A stretch of DNA of 64,000 nt from Piezodorus guildinii (taxonomy: Eukaryota > Arthropoda > Insecta > Hemiptera > Pentatomidae), in NCBI GenBank assembly GCA_023052935.1, contig CM041294.1, forward strand, positions 104,688,116 through 104,752,115, read 5' to 3'. This document shows positions 44,305 through 56,345 of the stretch, piece after piece. Position 1 is the first letter of the stretch; every line of letters begins with the position of its first letter. A model generated the notes under the pieces. That model was given only the letters and a program-made list of their open reading frames with translations. It did not search any database and was not told the origin of the DNA. The translations under genes were made by a program, and so were the position numbers.

Positions 44305-44989
44305 ACAGATAGAAAATACTACTTCTTGAGATAGACATTTGGGGGTTTCCTATTTCCTTGAGACACAATTACTTACATTTAATACTTACATTATTAAATA
44401 TAAGTTATATAAAATATGTTTAATCAAATTAAATAAAGATATATAAAGTTATATTAACATACCCTTTTTATAAATCATCATTTTCTTATACTTGGAAAAT
44501 ATTTTTGATTAAATTAACAGGAAAATAATAATTCAATATTTATGTTGTTCGGAAAATGTCCTGGTATAAAACAAAAAAAATCACTTTCTCCAGTACTGAG
44601 AAAAACAATAGATCATGGGTATATTATCTAATGGTGGATAGATCAGAGAAATTGGTTTCAAACGTGAGATATGTATTCAAACCAATATAGCTAGCTCCTG
44701 TTTACTATAATAATAGTACTTATTATATAGAGGTATAATCTTTATGAGTTTCATCATTATTCACCCAGTCCTTTTTGAGATATTTCACTAAACTTTTACT
44801 GAGCATGAAAATAATCCTGTTTTGAAAATTGATATTGAAAAAAGGATACGGCTTACACAATCAATATTTCTGAAACAAGTAGTGCAATTATAAGGCTATA
44901 AACATCCCTTGTCATAGCGCGCCAAAGGTTTTAGTTTATTTAATTTTCGTAATTTTTTTAAACCATTTTCTTGGCTACTTAGCTAATGT
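44305..44989. other. AT-rich non-coding stretch
   Basis: No supported feature. CTTGGCTACTTAG near 44970 also occurs in the 13175 repeat. Confidence 0.35.
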
Positions 44990-46231
44990 GTTTTTTTTTG
45001 TTTTTTTTTATACCCTCTGGTTTTATTTTTACACAAAATACAAAACAATTTGATATGTACACATTTCACAGATATTTGTCCTTCTATTACCCGAAGGTAT
45101 TCTAAGGAGGATTTCTATATGCGCTGCATGCACTATTAACATTTCAAGGACTTCTATGCCTTTATTTATCAATTGCAAAATGGGAGGGACCATTCTTCAG
45201 GGTTTTGGCAATAAATTGAGTTCAGACATAGTGCGAATAGGAGAAGGATCCCTCGAGGACAACGTCAACGAGAGGTAGTGATCCTTGCCACCTCCCAGGC
45301 TTGGTTGGTGGGGTGATATCAGAAAACAATGTATTAGCACAGGCCTTTAGCCCATCAACAATTTTGATGTGCCGCCGGCTGATATATTCAGGCACTGTTG
45401 GCAATACTAACTGCTGATGTAGGATATGGTTTTTGGCCCTCTGTAAGTTGGTACCTCTGACAATCCGCCGAAGGATGGAGTTCTGGAACGTCTGTAATTG
45501 TTTGAGAGTGGACTTGAACAGATGCCGCATCAAGGGCGCACCATAGAGCATAGTCGGACGTATTCTACCTTTGTAGATCTGAAGTTTCAGCCTCAGTGAC
45601 AGCTGAGGTGACGTGAGTAGATAATGAAGTCTATAGCTCTTTCTCCTGGCAAGTTTGAGTCGTTCCCGGACGTGGCAAGAGAAGGTGAGGTTCCTATCTA
45701 GAGTGACACCCAGGTAGAGGATGGAATTAGAGACTGGCAGTGTTTATCCGTTCACTTTGAAATGAGCAGGCAAGGCGCTCTTCCCCTTCTGGAAAGACAT
45801 GACAACGGCATTTGTCTTAATCGGGTTCACCCTAATGCTAATCTCCTTCAGCTTATCTACTATAGTGGTCGATGCTCCTTGTGCCAGGGTGAGAGCCTGT
45901 TTCGGTCTCATACTAGAAGCATAGATGCCAATGTCATCGGCGTAGGCTGCTACCACTGCCTTTCACTGCTTCATTGAGACCACTTTTGCTGTAAAGATCA
46001 CAAAAAATAGTGGTCCCAATACAGAACCTTAAGGTACCCCACAAATGGTGTCCTTCGAAGTTGATAATTTATCGCCTAACCTTACGACGAAGGATCTCCC
46101 GCTTAAGTAGTTTCTGATCAATCGGCATAATGGAGCTGGAAAACGATAGTCTTCCAACTGGCGAAGCAGTTACTTGTGGGATACACAATCAAACGCCTGT
46201 GTGCAGTCCGGCTCTTTTAGCAGAAAAAGGT
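44990..46231 (-). pseudogene. jockey-C-related LINE, ORF2 3' half and 3' UTR
   Basis: From 46231 down: TAQTC and HKLLRQLEDYRFPAP-like RT sequence, GDKLSTSKDTICGVP, VAAYADDIGIYASSM (YADD at about 45940), VNPIKTNAVVMSFQKGKSAL, NLTFSCHVRERLKLARRKS. The C-terminus is MLYGAPLMRHLFKSTLKQLQ, ISRRHIKIVDGLKACAN and GRWQGSLPLVDVV. This parallels the jockey-C protein from about residue 590 on. There are stops and frameshifts, for example around 45750. The 3' UTR ends near 45010 with AATAAA (reversed) and a T-rich tail on the plus strand. It is 5'-truncated. Confidence 0.85.
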
Positions 46232-46432
46232 TTAGTGAGGATTTCGGTAAAAACTGCTTTTTCTTTGCAAAGCTCAATAATAATATTAATCTCCTGACAA
46301 TTTTTTTTTAATAACCCTGTCATAATACAATTGTATAATAGTTCAAAGAGGACATGGTATCAAATAATAAATATAAAATTAATCCGTAATTAAATATGAC
46401 CTGGATCCTATTTTTTTTCTTATAGTAAATTT

Positions 46433-46443
46433 AATGGTGTCAT
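46433..46443 (+). repeat. Target-site duplication of jockey-D, left copy
   Basis: AATGGTGTCAT recurs at 51842-51852, directly after the A tail. Confidence 0.75.
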
Positions 46444-47399
46444 GAAGTTGGAGTGTCATGGCCGACAGTGAAATACTGAATTCATATCGCTCTATCATTA
46501 GTTAATGAATCACACACAGTGAAGATATTAAAATACTGCTTTTATTATCAGAATAAAATAGATATTCAGAATACAATAAACTGTGCTGAGAAGTTAGGGT
46601 GACTACAAGTGTACATTCCGAGGTCTCCTTCTATGAGCGTGACACACGAGTAAATGTTACAACTAGAGTGATGAGTTTTGAGGATCAAAAGGTATATATA
46701 GCAAGGTTTTGTAGAGGGGATGAGGAAGCGGCACAACAAAGGAAGTACTTCCAGATGTTGGGTTCTGTGTCCTAAGTACAGGTATGTGTTCTTTGTCGGT
46801 ACTTGGTCTGTCCTTTCTAGGTTTATGGGTGACACCCTCAGGTATAGAAAAGGAAGTTATTAATAATTACTGTATATTATTTATAAGTTAAGTCTCATTC
46901 TATAACTATTGTAACTCTATATTTATTGTGAATCGTTATGAACAGTTTTCAGTCTTTGTAAAAGGTGATATTAAGAACATTTGGACATGATAACGATGTC
47001 GAACACTGAGGTGAGTGTGTTTTAATTTATAACTAGCTCAATTACGAGGTGGTACTGAGTTAAGGCTGCCACGAGGCACTTAATCCTCTGGCTCTTATCA
47101 CCAACTTCACGGCCAGCCTGGCAACCTACCTGCTTCCAGCCGTCCTCAGTTCGTATAGAGACTATAGAAGTTCTTTTTTTTTTCTCTTTTTTCCTTTTAT
47201 AATTTTTTTTTTCTTCCTAAAATGTTCTTTTTATTTTATTGTATATATTTATGTAAATAATTTAATTTTTAAGGATTAATTAATTTTTTTTTTTAATATA
47301 TAGGTCATATATATTTTTTCTTTTTTTATTTATTATTATTTTTTTTTTTTCAAATTGATATTATTTTATTACTGACTCTAATTTTTGTAATTATTAAAT
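46444..47399 (+). other. jockey-D 5' UTR (long)
   Basis: About 956 bp from the target duplication to the ORF1 ATG. The left half is ordinary sequence with an 89-codon antisense frame I do not trust. The right half (47170-47399) is T-rich. It is nearly three times longer than the jockey-B 5' UTR. Confidence 0.5.
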
Positions 47400-49024
47400 A
47401 TGGATTTAGAGCAAACCTCAAATGACGAGACTGACGAAGAGACACAATTTTCGGAAATAAGCGAAACCGACTCCCAATATTTAAAACGACGTACTCTAAA
47501 AAAAAGAAATCGCCATTCTGGCCCGAATTCAGCCAGCAATTCACCGAACAAGAAAAAAAACAAATCGTCAAAAACTAAAATGCCACCTCAAAATAAATCT
47601 CAACCTATCACTCGCAGCCAATCTACTGCAGCCATTACATCAGACATATCGAAACCAGGTACCTCAGCAAGCAATAACCCAACTACCACGCTAAATAAAC
47701 CAAATCCGATTCAGGCGCCACAGGGTTTTACCGATCGCGAGCCACCACCCGTTTACGTATCAAAAATAGAAAATTTCTTACAATTTAGCAAAGAAATAGC
47801 GAATTTAATAGGACCAACTAATTTTCGATGTTCCCTCGAGTCGGTGACGTAAAAATAAACACCACTTCCAAAGAAACCTATAAAACATTGATCAGCCACC
47901 TCACATTAAAAAAATATGATTTTCACTGTTACCAGTTGAAACAGGAAAAATCCTACAGAGCAGTCTTACGGGGTCTCCATTCAACAACCCCTACAAATGT
48001 TATAAAAGAAGAATTAGAAGAAATCGGTCACATTGTAAGAAATGTGTCATGTGTATTACACCCTACGGATATATACCCTTATCCGTTATTTTTCGTGGAT
48101 TTAGAGCCATCGACAAATAATTCAGACATTTTTAATATCAACCGGCTAGTTTACTCAACTGTTAAATTTGAGGAGCCGAGACAAAAAAATATCATTGTTC
48201 AATGCACCAAATGTCAAAATTTGGGGCATACAAAGAGTTACTGTCACCACCAGGCCAGGTGCGTCAAATGTGCCGGCCCACACGCCTCTAACGAATGTAG
48301 CAGACCTAGAGATGAGCCAGCAGAATGCGCTCTCTGTGGAGAAGGACACCCGGCGAGCTACAGAGGATGCTCCGTCTACAAAAGTCAGCTCAGAAACCGT
48401 ACTCTACATATAGCAGTTAAACGCCCGGAAAAGAGTTACATCCAGCCTCCTGAGTTTCAATCTTCGGCTATTTTTCCTGAATTGGATAAAATACCAACTC
48501 AAGCCACCACCCAGCAACCATCCACGTCAACAGGACCACCACAGGACCTTAATCCTCAATCAGAAACAACGAGAAAACAACAACCTCAGGCGCCTCGGGT
48601 CTCCCAACCTAAGCCTCAGACCTCTCAAATCAAGCAACAGACCTCCCAATCCAAGCCTCAGGCCAGATCTTTCCAGTCTAAACCTCAGTCAATTCCTTCC
48701 CATCACTTTCCGTTGCGGGTCAAATTACCACCTCCGCATCCACCCCCAAGTTCCACACTACCTATCCGGTCAAACCCAACCCAGCCTTCAAAAACCGAAT
48801 CAACTCCTCGTACACCACAGCGTATCCATCCCCCAGCAACCACTTATAACCACATCAGCTACCCACCTCAGCCTCCTGACCCTTACTCTTTTTCCAACCA
48901 ACATCCTGTCGACATCACATCCATTCTATCATCCTTCCTTTTCGAAATTCAAGAGACCATTCGACCACTGATCAACCTCCTCACAAGATTCCTGTCTGAA
49001 ATTCCTCTTAATATCCCACGATGA
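47400..49024 (+). pseudogene. jockey-D ORF1, Gag-like, one frameshift
   Basis: The first frame (47400-47852) starts MDLEQTSNDETDEETQ and has KKRNRHSG, a Thr/Ser/Pro-rich stretch and PPPVYVSKIENFLQFSKEIA. A one-base shift near 47845 moves to the frame that reads GDVKINTTSKETYKTLISHL, DFHCYQLKQEKSYRAVLRGL, STTPTNVIKEELEE. Three zinc knuckles follow at about 48200-48370 (CTKCQNLGHTKSYC, CVKCAGPHASNEC, CALCGEGHPASYRGC). The tail is unusually long and rich in Gln/Pro/Ser with repeated SQ.KPQ.S units, then SSFLFEIQETIRPLINLLTR. TGA overlaps the ORF2 ATG (CGATGAG). Confidence 0.88.
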
Positions 49025-51708
49025 GTTTAAAGCCCCTAGCTATCGTTTTGTGGAATGCTAATGGCCTACTGAACCACCGTGACGAACTTGACATCTTTCT
49101 ACATGACAATCACATAGATATTGCACTTCTGACTGAAACTCACTTTACTCAGAGATCACATTTCTACGTACGTGACTACATTACTTACAGATCGGACCAT
49201 CCAGACAATACTTCACATGCCGGCTCTTGCATTCTTGTTCATAAATCTTTACCCCATTCTCTTATTCGTTCTACTCCAACTGACGCCATTCAATCCACCT
49301 CAGTAATCATTACAACCCGTCCTTACCATTTAACATTCTCAGCTGTATACTGTCGTCCTGGCAATGTCCTTTCATACCACCATCTTGAATCCTTATTCCG
49401 TTCCTTCGGACAGCGCTTTATTGCTGGAGGTGACTACAATGCTAAACACCAACGATGGGGTTGTCGATCCTCCAACTCCCGTGGTAATATCCTCTCTCAT
49501 GTCTCAAACTCCAACTCTTACTCTATTCTTTCTCCCACGAACCCCACTTATTGGCCTACATCTCTGAAAAAACAACCTGATATCCTAGATATATTTGTTA
49601 CCTCTCAGATTTCCCCTTCCCAAGCAATCATCAAGTCCTTAGACGACCTTTCATCAGATCATAGTCCAGTTTTGCTTTTATTACATTCAAACTTTGCTCC
49701 AAGACCCTCTCCCTCTACGTTGATTACAGGACGAATCAACTGGGACAGATTTCGATATGATTTGGAAAATAAATTAGACTTGAAAATTCCTCTGAAGACA
49801 ACAAATGACATTGACAGAGTCATCGAAAAACTTACAACATCGATACAGACTAGTATAAAAGATAACACCTCAAACAGGACAACTATCAACTCACAGCAGA
49901 CTAACTTGCCACCTCATCTTTGCATCTTATTGAGGGAAAAACGTCGAGCAAGGGTAAGGTGGCATAGGACTAGATACCCATCCGACAAAACCTATTATAC
50001 GAAACTTACTAACAAATTAAAATCAGAAATTAAAAAGTTCAAAATTCAAAATTTAATTAACTTTACAGAAAATCTCACCACTACTGACAAATCACTATGG
50101 ACGACCACTAAGAAGCTGCTCAAGTTCAAAGACTGCAACTATCCACTCCTTACCGAATCCCAAAGATGGACAAGAACCGACGAGGAAAAAGCCCAGCTTT
50201 TTGGTCAACACCTTCTTAAAACTTTTATTCCTCACCCTGATATCCTTAATCCCGTTCATCTTGAATGTATTGAAGCAGAACTAACTATTCCTCTCCAAAT
50301 GTCCCTTCCACCTAAAGCTTTTCATCCCTCAGAAATTTCCAGTATTATTCACTGTCTCCCTTCCCGCAAAGCTCCTGGGCCCGATCTAATCACATCCCAA
50401 ATTTTAAAACTTCTTCCTCGAAAAGCCATCCTATTTCTTACCTATATTTATAATGCTGTACTCCGCACAACATATTTTCCCAACCCCTGGAAATCATCAA
50501 TAGTCAAAATGATCCAAAAAGCCGCCTGAATATCCGTCCTCTTACCGCCCCATCTCTCTTTTATATATCATGGGAAAATCCTTGAAAAACTCCTTCTGAA
50601 ACGTATATATCCTATCCTTGATTCCAATAATATTATCCCCAATCATCAGTTTGGCTTCCGAACATCCCATTCAACAATCCAGCATTGCCATCGTGTGGTG
50701 GATGTAGTCTCCTCTGCTTTGAAGCGCGGATTGTACTGCACGGGAGCCTTTCTCGACGTAGAGCAAGCATTTGATAGAGTCTGGCATCCAGGACTGCTGT
50801 ACAAACTCCGAAAATTCCTCCCTCCAACATACTTCCTTATCATCCAGTCCTACCTCACTGACAGATCCTTCAAAATAAATCACAATGGGTTCTACTCATC
50901 TCTTTTTACTCCGTACGCTGGTGTCCCCCAAGGCAGTATCCTAGGACCCATTCTCTACACAGTATATACAGCTGATATCCCAACCAATCCTAACACTTTC
51001 CTTTCCACTTATGCTGATGACACTTGTGTGTTATCAGTCAATAACGATTCAACTGTTGCCTCTCAAACCCTTCAATCCGACATCAGAGACCTTGAGATAT
51101 GGTGTCAGAATTGGAGAATTAAAATAAATTCCAACAAATCCCATCAAATAACCTTTACCCTTCGTCGTAAGCCAATGACATCCTGTCCCACAGTATCCTT
51201 TAATAATATTCCACTTGTCCGTGTTGAACAGATCCGCTACCTAGGACTGCTCCTTGACAAACGTCTCACATGGAATCCACACACAAGACTGAAACGACAG
51301 GAAACTGCTCGCCGCTTTCGATTACTTCAACACTTACTAGACAGACGCTCAAACCTTCCACTTAACTACAAAAGGCTCATCTACATGACCATCATAAGGC
51401 CTATATGGACATACGGAGTTGAGCTTTGGGGCTCTACTAAACCATCGAATTCTTCCCGTATCCAATCCTTACAATCCAAAATCCTTCGTAAAATCCTCAA
51501 CGCTCCTTACTTTGTCACAAATAAAATCATCCATAAAGACCTAAATGTTCCATATGTTGCTGATTTGGCCCGAAGTAGATATCAATCCTTCTATGACAAA
51601 CTCCATTCCCACTCCAACCCACTAGTTTCAACCCTTGCTTCCTCTTCGATTCCTGATAATCCTCCGAGGCGTCTGAAAAGAAGATGGCCTCGAGACCTTC
51701 TTGTTTAA
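49021..51708 (+). pseudogene. jockey-D ORF2, endonuclease/RT, one frameshift
   Basis: The first frame (49021-50529, 502 residues) holds a complete-looking endonuclease: VLWNANGLL, LLTETHFT with the catalytic Glu, YRSDHPDNTSHAGS, GGDYNAKHQRWG and SSDHSPVLLL. It enters the RT at KAPGPDLITSQ. A frameshift near 50512-50560 breaks the PGxPxxYRPIS region. The rest is in one frame to 51708: HQFGFRTSHST, FLDVEQAFDRVW, GVPQGSILGPIL, TYADDTCVLS, YLGLLLDKRLTW and RRLKRRWPRDLLV. Reinitiation from the overlapping ATGA is likely. Only the RT entry is broken, so this is a fairly young inactive copy. Confidence 0.9.
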
Positions 51709-51841
51709 AATAGTTACTGGAGTGCTTCCATTGGGTTGCTCCTCAATAAGTCTGTCTCATGTGATTTTTCTTTTAGCATATTTACTTGTTGTAATATAAA
51801 TTATAGTTGTAAATTTCAATAAATAAATATAAAAAAAAAAA

Positions 51842-51852
51842 AATGGTGTCAT
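51842..51852 (+). repeat. Target-site duplication of jockey-D, right copy
   Basis: Exact AATGGTGTCAT after the A run at 51831-51841. Confidence 0.75.
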
Positions 51853-52531
51853 ACTTTTTCTTATTTTTATAATTTTTTTTTAAATTATAAGGTGTTCATA
51901 ATTTGTTTTTCAACCAGTCAAGTATTTTATTTAGGAAAATTATAATCTATACAAAATTAATTAAGAAAAATGTATTTCAGATTCAAAGTCTATTTTATAT
52001 GATATTTTAAGATTTATAAGTTCTGGAAATCTATACGAAAATATATTTGTTTTCTATTGTACTGACATAAAAGAAATAAATCGATAAAAGTTAAAATGTG
52101 AAATGTAGCTACTCAACTTAGATGAGGTTAAAAAAGTATAGCAAATATTTTTGTTATGCTCAATGGAAGACAGAGGGATATACCAATATCGCCCCTTCCA
52201 AGAGAGATGTGCTATTATTGACAAATACACTCGCATAAGCAAAAGGCAGAATATTGCCCCAGACGTCACGGAGCCCCACATTCGTAATCAAACACATCAA
52301 ACGTAGGCGGTGTGTATACTGGCATCCTATATCAAACTTATTACACAAACGGGGAAGCATGACAAACATACACTGGCTCAAGTATCATAAATACTAATCA
52401 TAAATTTTAACATGTTAATTTATATTGCATTTTAGAGCACATTAAATTAAAAAGCAGAATTTTTATTTTAATTTTAGAAATTATTTTTATTATTTTAAAT
52501 AGATTTATTGATAATTACAACTGTATATTTA
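51853..52531. other. AT-rich stretch, one GC-richer part
   Basis: 52150-52380 is less AT-rich with a 73-codon minus frame lacking any known motif. No supported gene. Confidence 0.35.
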
Positions 52532-52533
52532 GA

Positions 52534-52597
<64 letters not shown>
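52532..52597. repeat. (CA)n(TA)n microsatellite
   Basis: About 27 bases of CA followed by about 37 of TA, immediately at the edge of the mariner fragment. Confidence 0.95.
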
Positions 52598-52601
<4 letters not shown>

Positions 52602-52930
52602 CAGACTGGCGTTATCGTGAAGGAAAACTATGTTTTTGTCAATGCTGGACGCTTTTGCTAAACCGCTGCCTTTAATTGTTTTAATTTGGCACAGTTTACT
52701 TCAGAATTAGTTGTCTGATTGGGCGGAAGGAGCTCAAAATAATACACACAAATACACAGCATCACCTTTTTTGGATGTAATCCTGCTTTTGGAGTCGATA
52801 ACGGCGGGTAACCTTTTTTTTTCCTCACAATATTATTATGCGGGACCCACTTTTCCTCCCCAGTTATCAATTGTTTTCTTAAGGTATCATCGTCATATAA
52901 ACTTTAAATTTTGTTAACTGTCTGTGCAGC
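52598..52930 (-). pseudogene. mariner transposase fragment, decayed
   Basis: The minus strand reads ITGEEKWVPHNNIVRKKKG (first Asp replaced by Glu in the TGDEKW motif), AGLHPKKVMLCICV, FELLPPNQTTNSEVNC, LKQLKAAV and, past a stop, NIVFLHDNASLS (second Asp motif). It belongs to a different mariner lineage from the element at 35350. TIRs were not found. Confidence 0.8.
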
Positions 52931-53423
52931 GGTTTTCCTTTTCCTGAATAACAATCATTAAATGATGAAAACTATTTTTTTTTCTCTCTCTTCCATTCTG
53001 AACAAACAAAATACCACTTAAAGGTACAGAATCTCGGTTGAAACTGATGTAAAAAACCACCTTAATTAATCTTTTTATAGAATATGTAACCAATTAAACA
53101 TGATTTTAAAACTTAAGAGAGAATTACATTGAAATATTGAAAACCGCTACAAATTTATTTAACAACCTAATATTTTATTTAGCATGGTTAATCATAGTTT
53201 TCACTTCTTGCAAGAGTCACTCAGTATTTATTGGTGATTTAGTAGCTAAGACATAAGTTTTTCACAATAATTTCTTTCATTTTAAACTTTTCCTACAGCT
53301 AATAAGAAAGTTATTTTTACACAAGTTCACGATAGCTAAATTTTATTTGAACTATCAAACAACAACATCATAATTAATCCTGTAAAATTATTCTGGATGG
53401 TAAAACTTAAAATAAAAAAAAAT

Positions 53424-53426
<3 letters not shown>
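52931..53426. other. AT-rich non-coding stretch
   Basis: It may contain the eroded N-terminal half of the mariner fragment, but nothing can be read reliably. Confidence 0.3.

Positions 53427-53513
<87 letters not shown>
53427..53513. repeat. (TA)n then (TTTA)n microsatellite
   Basis: About 52 bases TA then about 32 bases TTTA. Same succession as 39805-39915. Confidence 0.95.
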
Positions 53514-53514
<1 letters not shown>

Positions 53515-53839
53515 AATATAGTATTCATCGTAAAACATTTTATTTGATCTGAATTTTTTACGTCATGTATGATCCTAACAAAACTCTTTAAATAAAACGG
53601 AAGAAAGATATTGTTTAGGATTTAAAATTAGAGATGATTTTCATTAAATGTTTGGAAATTAAATTAAATTTAAATGAAGATAAACTAGGATAAGAGTACT
53701 GGAATACTTAATCCTTGTTACCTGACATTATCTCATCAATTAATCATTCGCTTATAATAAATTACAAAATTGATCTGAGCTACTTTAACTCCATCTCCGA
53801 GATCCTTTAAAATTACTAAAATAAATTTAACTTAATTTT

Positions 53840-54170
53840 ATACAATTTTTCGGAACTGTAAAATTCATATTATACAAATATGAGTAACAGGAAATAATGC
53901 AGAAAATCACTTTATGTTAATGATTCATAATGAAATGAATTTTTTTATTTTTCATAGTTATATTGTATGGATAAAATAAATGATTAATGTTTCCTAACAA
54001 AAAAATAATTTTCATTGGAAAAATCAACTGATTATTTATTTTAATTTCCAAAAAATACTACTAACCTGGTTTTTCTCTTCCGCTTTAAAAAAGTGAATTT
54101 TCAAAATCTTGATAAGAACAAAGAAAAGGAATACGGTGAATATTAATCTATAAATAAAAAATTCTTTTTC
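53840..54170 (+). repeat. Duplicated AT-rich segment, copy 1
   Basis: Contains ATGAGTAACAGGAAATAATG, GTTAATGATTCATAATGAAA, TTGTATGGATAAA, TTGGAAAAATCAACT, and AAAGGAATACGGTGAATATT. The same blocks in the same order occur between 54235 and 56345, split by two LINE insertions. Confidence 0.75.
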
Positions 54171-54323
54171 TTTACAATTCTACACAACAAGGTATTACCG
54201 AGCTTGTACCCTGTCAGTATAATATAAAGTATCACGGCTTTTGAGAACGGCGTGTAAAATATTTGGATATAAATGAGAGTTACTGGAAAGAATGCAGTAC
54301 GTCAATTTATGGTAATGATTCAT

Positions 54324-54872
54324 CCTCACATAAGACTGAAACGACAAGAAACTGCCCGTAGATACCGATTACTACAACACTTACTGGACAAACGTTCAAA
54401 ACTTCCAGGTTTATTAAAAAAAAATTCATTAACATCACTATCATCCTATTTCCTATTTGGAAATAGCGCACATAGAATCGAGCTTTGGGACTCTAATTCC
54501 TCCTGCATCCAATCCTTACAATTCTAAATCCTGAGTGCCCTTATTTTTGTCACAAATCAACTCCTCCATAATGACTTCAACATCCTATTTGTTGCAGACC
54601 TAGATATACCTCTTTTTATTCAAAACTCCCTGGCCACACAAACCCCCACTTGTCCGTAATCTATCTTTCTTAGCTATTCCTGAATACTCCCCCTCTCCCG
54701 GGCGATAGAAAAGAAGGTGGCCTCGGGACCTACTGCCTTAATATATTTAGTGAAGTGCTACTACCACTGGGTAGTTCTTTCTCAAGACATTTTCATGTCT
54801 TTTCTTTCCCCTGCATATTCGCTCATTTTGTTTGTATAATACAATTGTAAATCACAATAAATAAATAAATGT
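54324..54872 (+). mobile_element. 5'-truncated jockey-D-family insertion with target duplication
   Basis: TAATGATTCAT at 54313-54323 and 54873-54883 flanks it. The sequence CATAAGACTGAAACGACAAG to AGGTGGCCTCGGGACC matches the last 430 bp of jockey-D ORF2 with several indels. A 3' UTR follows, ending ATCACAATAAATAAATAAAT. It encodes no intact protein. Confidence 0.8.
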
Positions 54873-55035
54873 TAATGATTCATAATGAAAAGACTTTACC
54901 CATTTTTATTGTATGGATAAATGACTGATCTTTGTTTCTTACATTAAAAAAAAAAATGATTCATTTGGAAAAATCAACTTATTTTTTATTTTAATCCCTA
55001 AAAATTATTATCTATCTGGGTTTTTCTTCATATTT

Positions 55036-56262
55036 AGTTTTTTTTTAAATTTATTTATTGGAATTTACAACTGTATAATAGAACACAAGTAAATTTGAGT
55101 AAAATATAAAAAGGCATGAAACACATGTAGAGAAGTTACCCAATGGAAGCACTCTAAAAATATTCTAAACTAGAAGGTCTCGGGGCCATCTCCTTTTCAG
55201 ACGCCTCGGAGGATTGTCAGGAATCGAAGAGGAAGAAAGGATTGAAACTAGAGGATTAGGGTGGGAATGAAGTTTGTCATGAAAGGAATGATATCTAGAT
55301 CGGGCCAAATCAGCAACATACGGAATATTAAGGTCTTTATGTATTAGTTTATTAGTTACAAAGTAAGGAGCGATGGGGATTTTACGAAGAATTTTGGATT
55401 GTAGGGATTGGATACGGAAAGAATTTGATGGTTAAGTAGAGCCCCAAAGCTCTACTGCGTAAGTCCATATAGGCCGTATGGGAGTCATGTAGATGAGCCA
55501 TTTGTAGTTAAGTGGAAGATTAGACCGTTTGTCAAGTAAGTGTTAGAGTAACCGAAATCGTAAAGCAGTTTCTTGTCGTTTCAATCTTGTATGAGGATTC
55601 CAAGTAAGCGTTTGTCAAGGTGGAGTCCTAGATGTCAGATCTGTTCAACAGGAAATAGCGGAATGTTATTGAAGGACATTATAGTGCAGGATGTCATAGG
55701 TTTTCGACGAAGGTTAAGGTAATTTGGTGGGGTTTGTTGGAATATATTTTAATTCTCCAATTCCGACACCATACCTCTCCACCATACCTCAAGGTCTCTG
55801 AGGAGGGATTGGAGAGTTTGACAGGCAATAGTTTGTTCAGTATTGACTGATAACACACAAGTGTCATCGGGATAGGCAGAAAGGAAAGTATTAGGATGGG
55901 ACGGGATATCAGCTGTATAAACTGTGTAAAGAATGGGTCCTAGGATACTGCATTGAATAACACCAGCAAACTGACTAAAAATGGAGGAATAGGAATTATT
56001 ATGAATAACTTTGAAGGATCTGCCAGGGAGGTAGAACTGAGTGATAACGAAGTATGTAGGGCGGAGGAATTTGCTGAGTTTTAAAACCAATCCAGCCAGA
56101 CTCGGTCAAATGCCACGCCGAGGAAGGCCCCGGTGCAATACAAGCCATTCTCCAATGTAGACGAGATAACGTCCTACACACGATGACATTGCTGGATAGT
56201 GGAGTGAAACGTTCTGAATCCAAACTGGTGATTATGAATAATGGAATTAGTATCTAGGATGG
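55036..56262 (-). pseudogene. jockey-D-family ORF2 3' half, minus strand
   Basis: Downwards from 56258: TNSIIHNHQFGFRTFHSTIQ, a segment matching FLDVEQAFDRVW with indels, KLSKFLRPTYFVITQFYLPG, FAGVIQCSILGPILYTVYTA, AYPDDTCVLSVN (YADD changed to YPDD), then the C-terminal region to GVW-like RLKRRWPRDL near 55185. The 3' UTR and a T run (tail) reach 55036. Frameshifts and substitutions in catalytic motifs make it dead. Confidence 0.85.
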
Positions 56263-56345
56263 ATTAAAAAAAAGTAAATTTTAAAATCGTTGCTTGAATA
56301 AAGAAAAGGAATACGGCAAATATTAATCTATAAATAAAATTCATA

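Larger units (their letters stand above)
46444..51841 (+). mobile_element. jockey-D: full-length jockey-clade LINE
   Basis: A 5.4-kb element bounded by an 11-bp target duplication. It has a long 5' region, ORF1 and ORF2, each with one frameshift, a short 3' UTR with AATAAA (about 51819) and an A tail. Fragments of the same family are at 20930 (+), 54324 (+) and 55036 (-). Confidence 0.85.
54235..56345 (+). repeat. Duplicated AT-rich segment, copy 2, with two LINE insertions
   Basis: Pieces 54235-54323, 54873-55035 and 56263-56345 join to match copy 1. The interruptions are a plus-strand jockey (54324-54872) and a minus-strand jockey (55036-56262). Confidence 0.7.

Noticed and set aside
46566..46835. 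89-codon minus frame with Cys residues as a host peptide
   Set aside because: No signal peptide or domain, and it lies in the probable 5' UTR of jockey-D on the opposite strand.
46434..46860. Solo LTR on the minus strand (TGTCACCC...CCATGACA with AATAAAAG)
   Set aside because: The flanking bases do not form a target duplication, and the stretch falls inside the span set by the 11-bp duplication of jockey-D.
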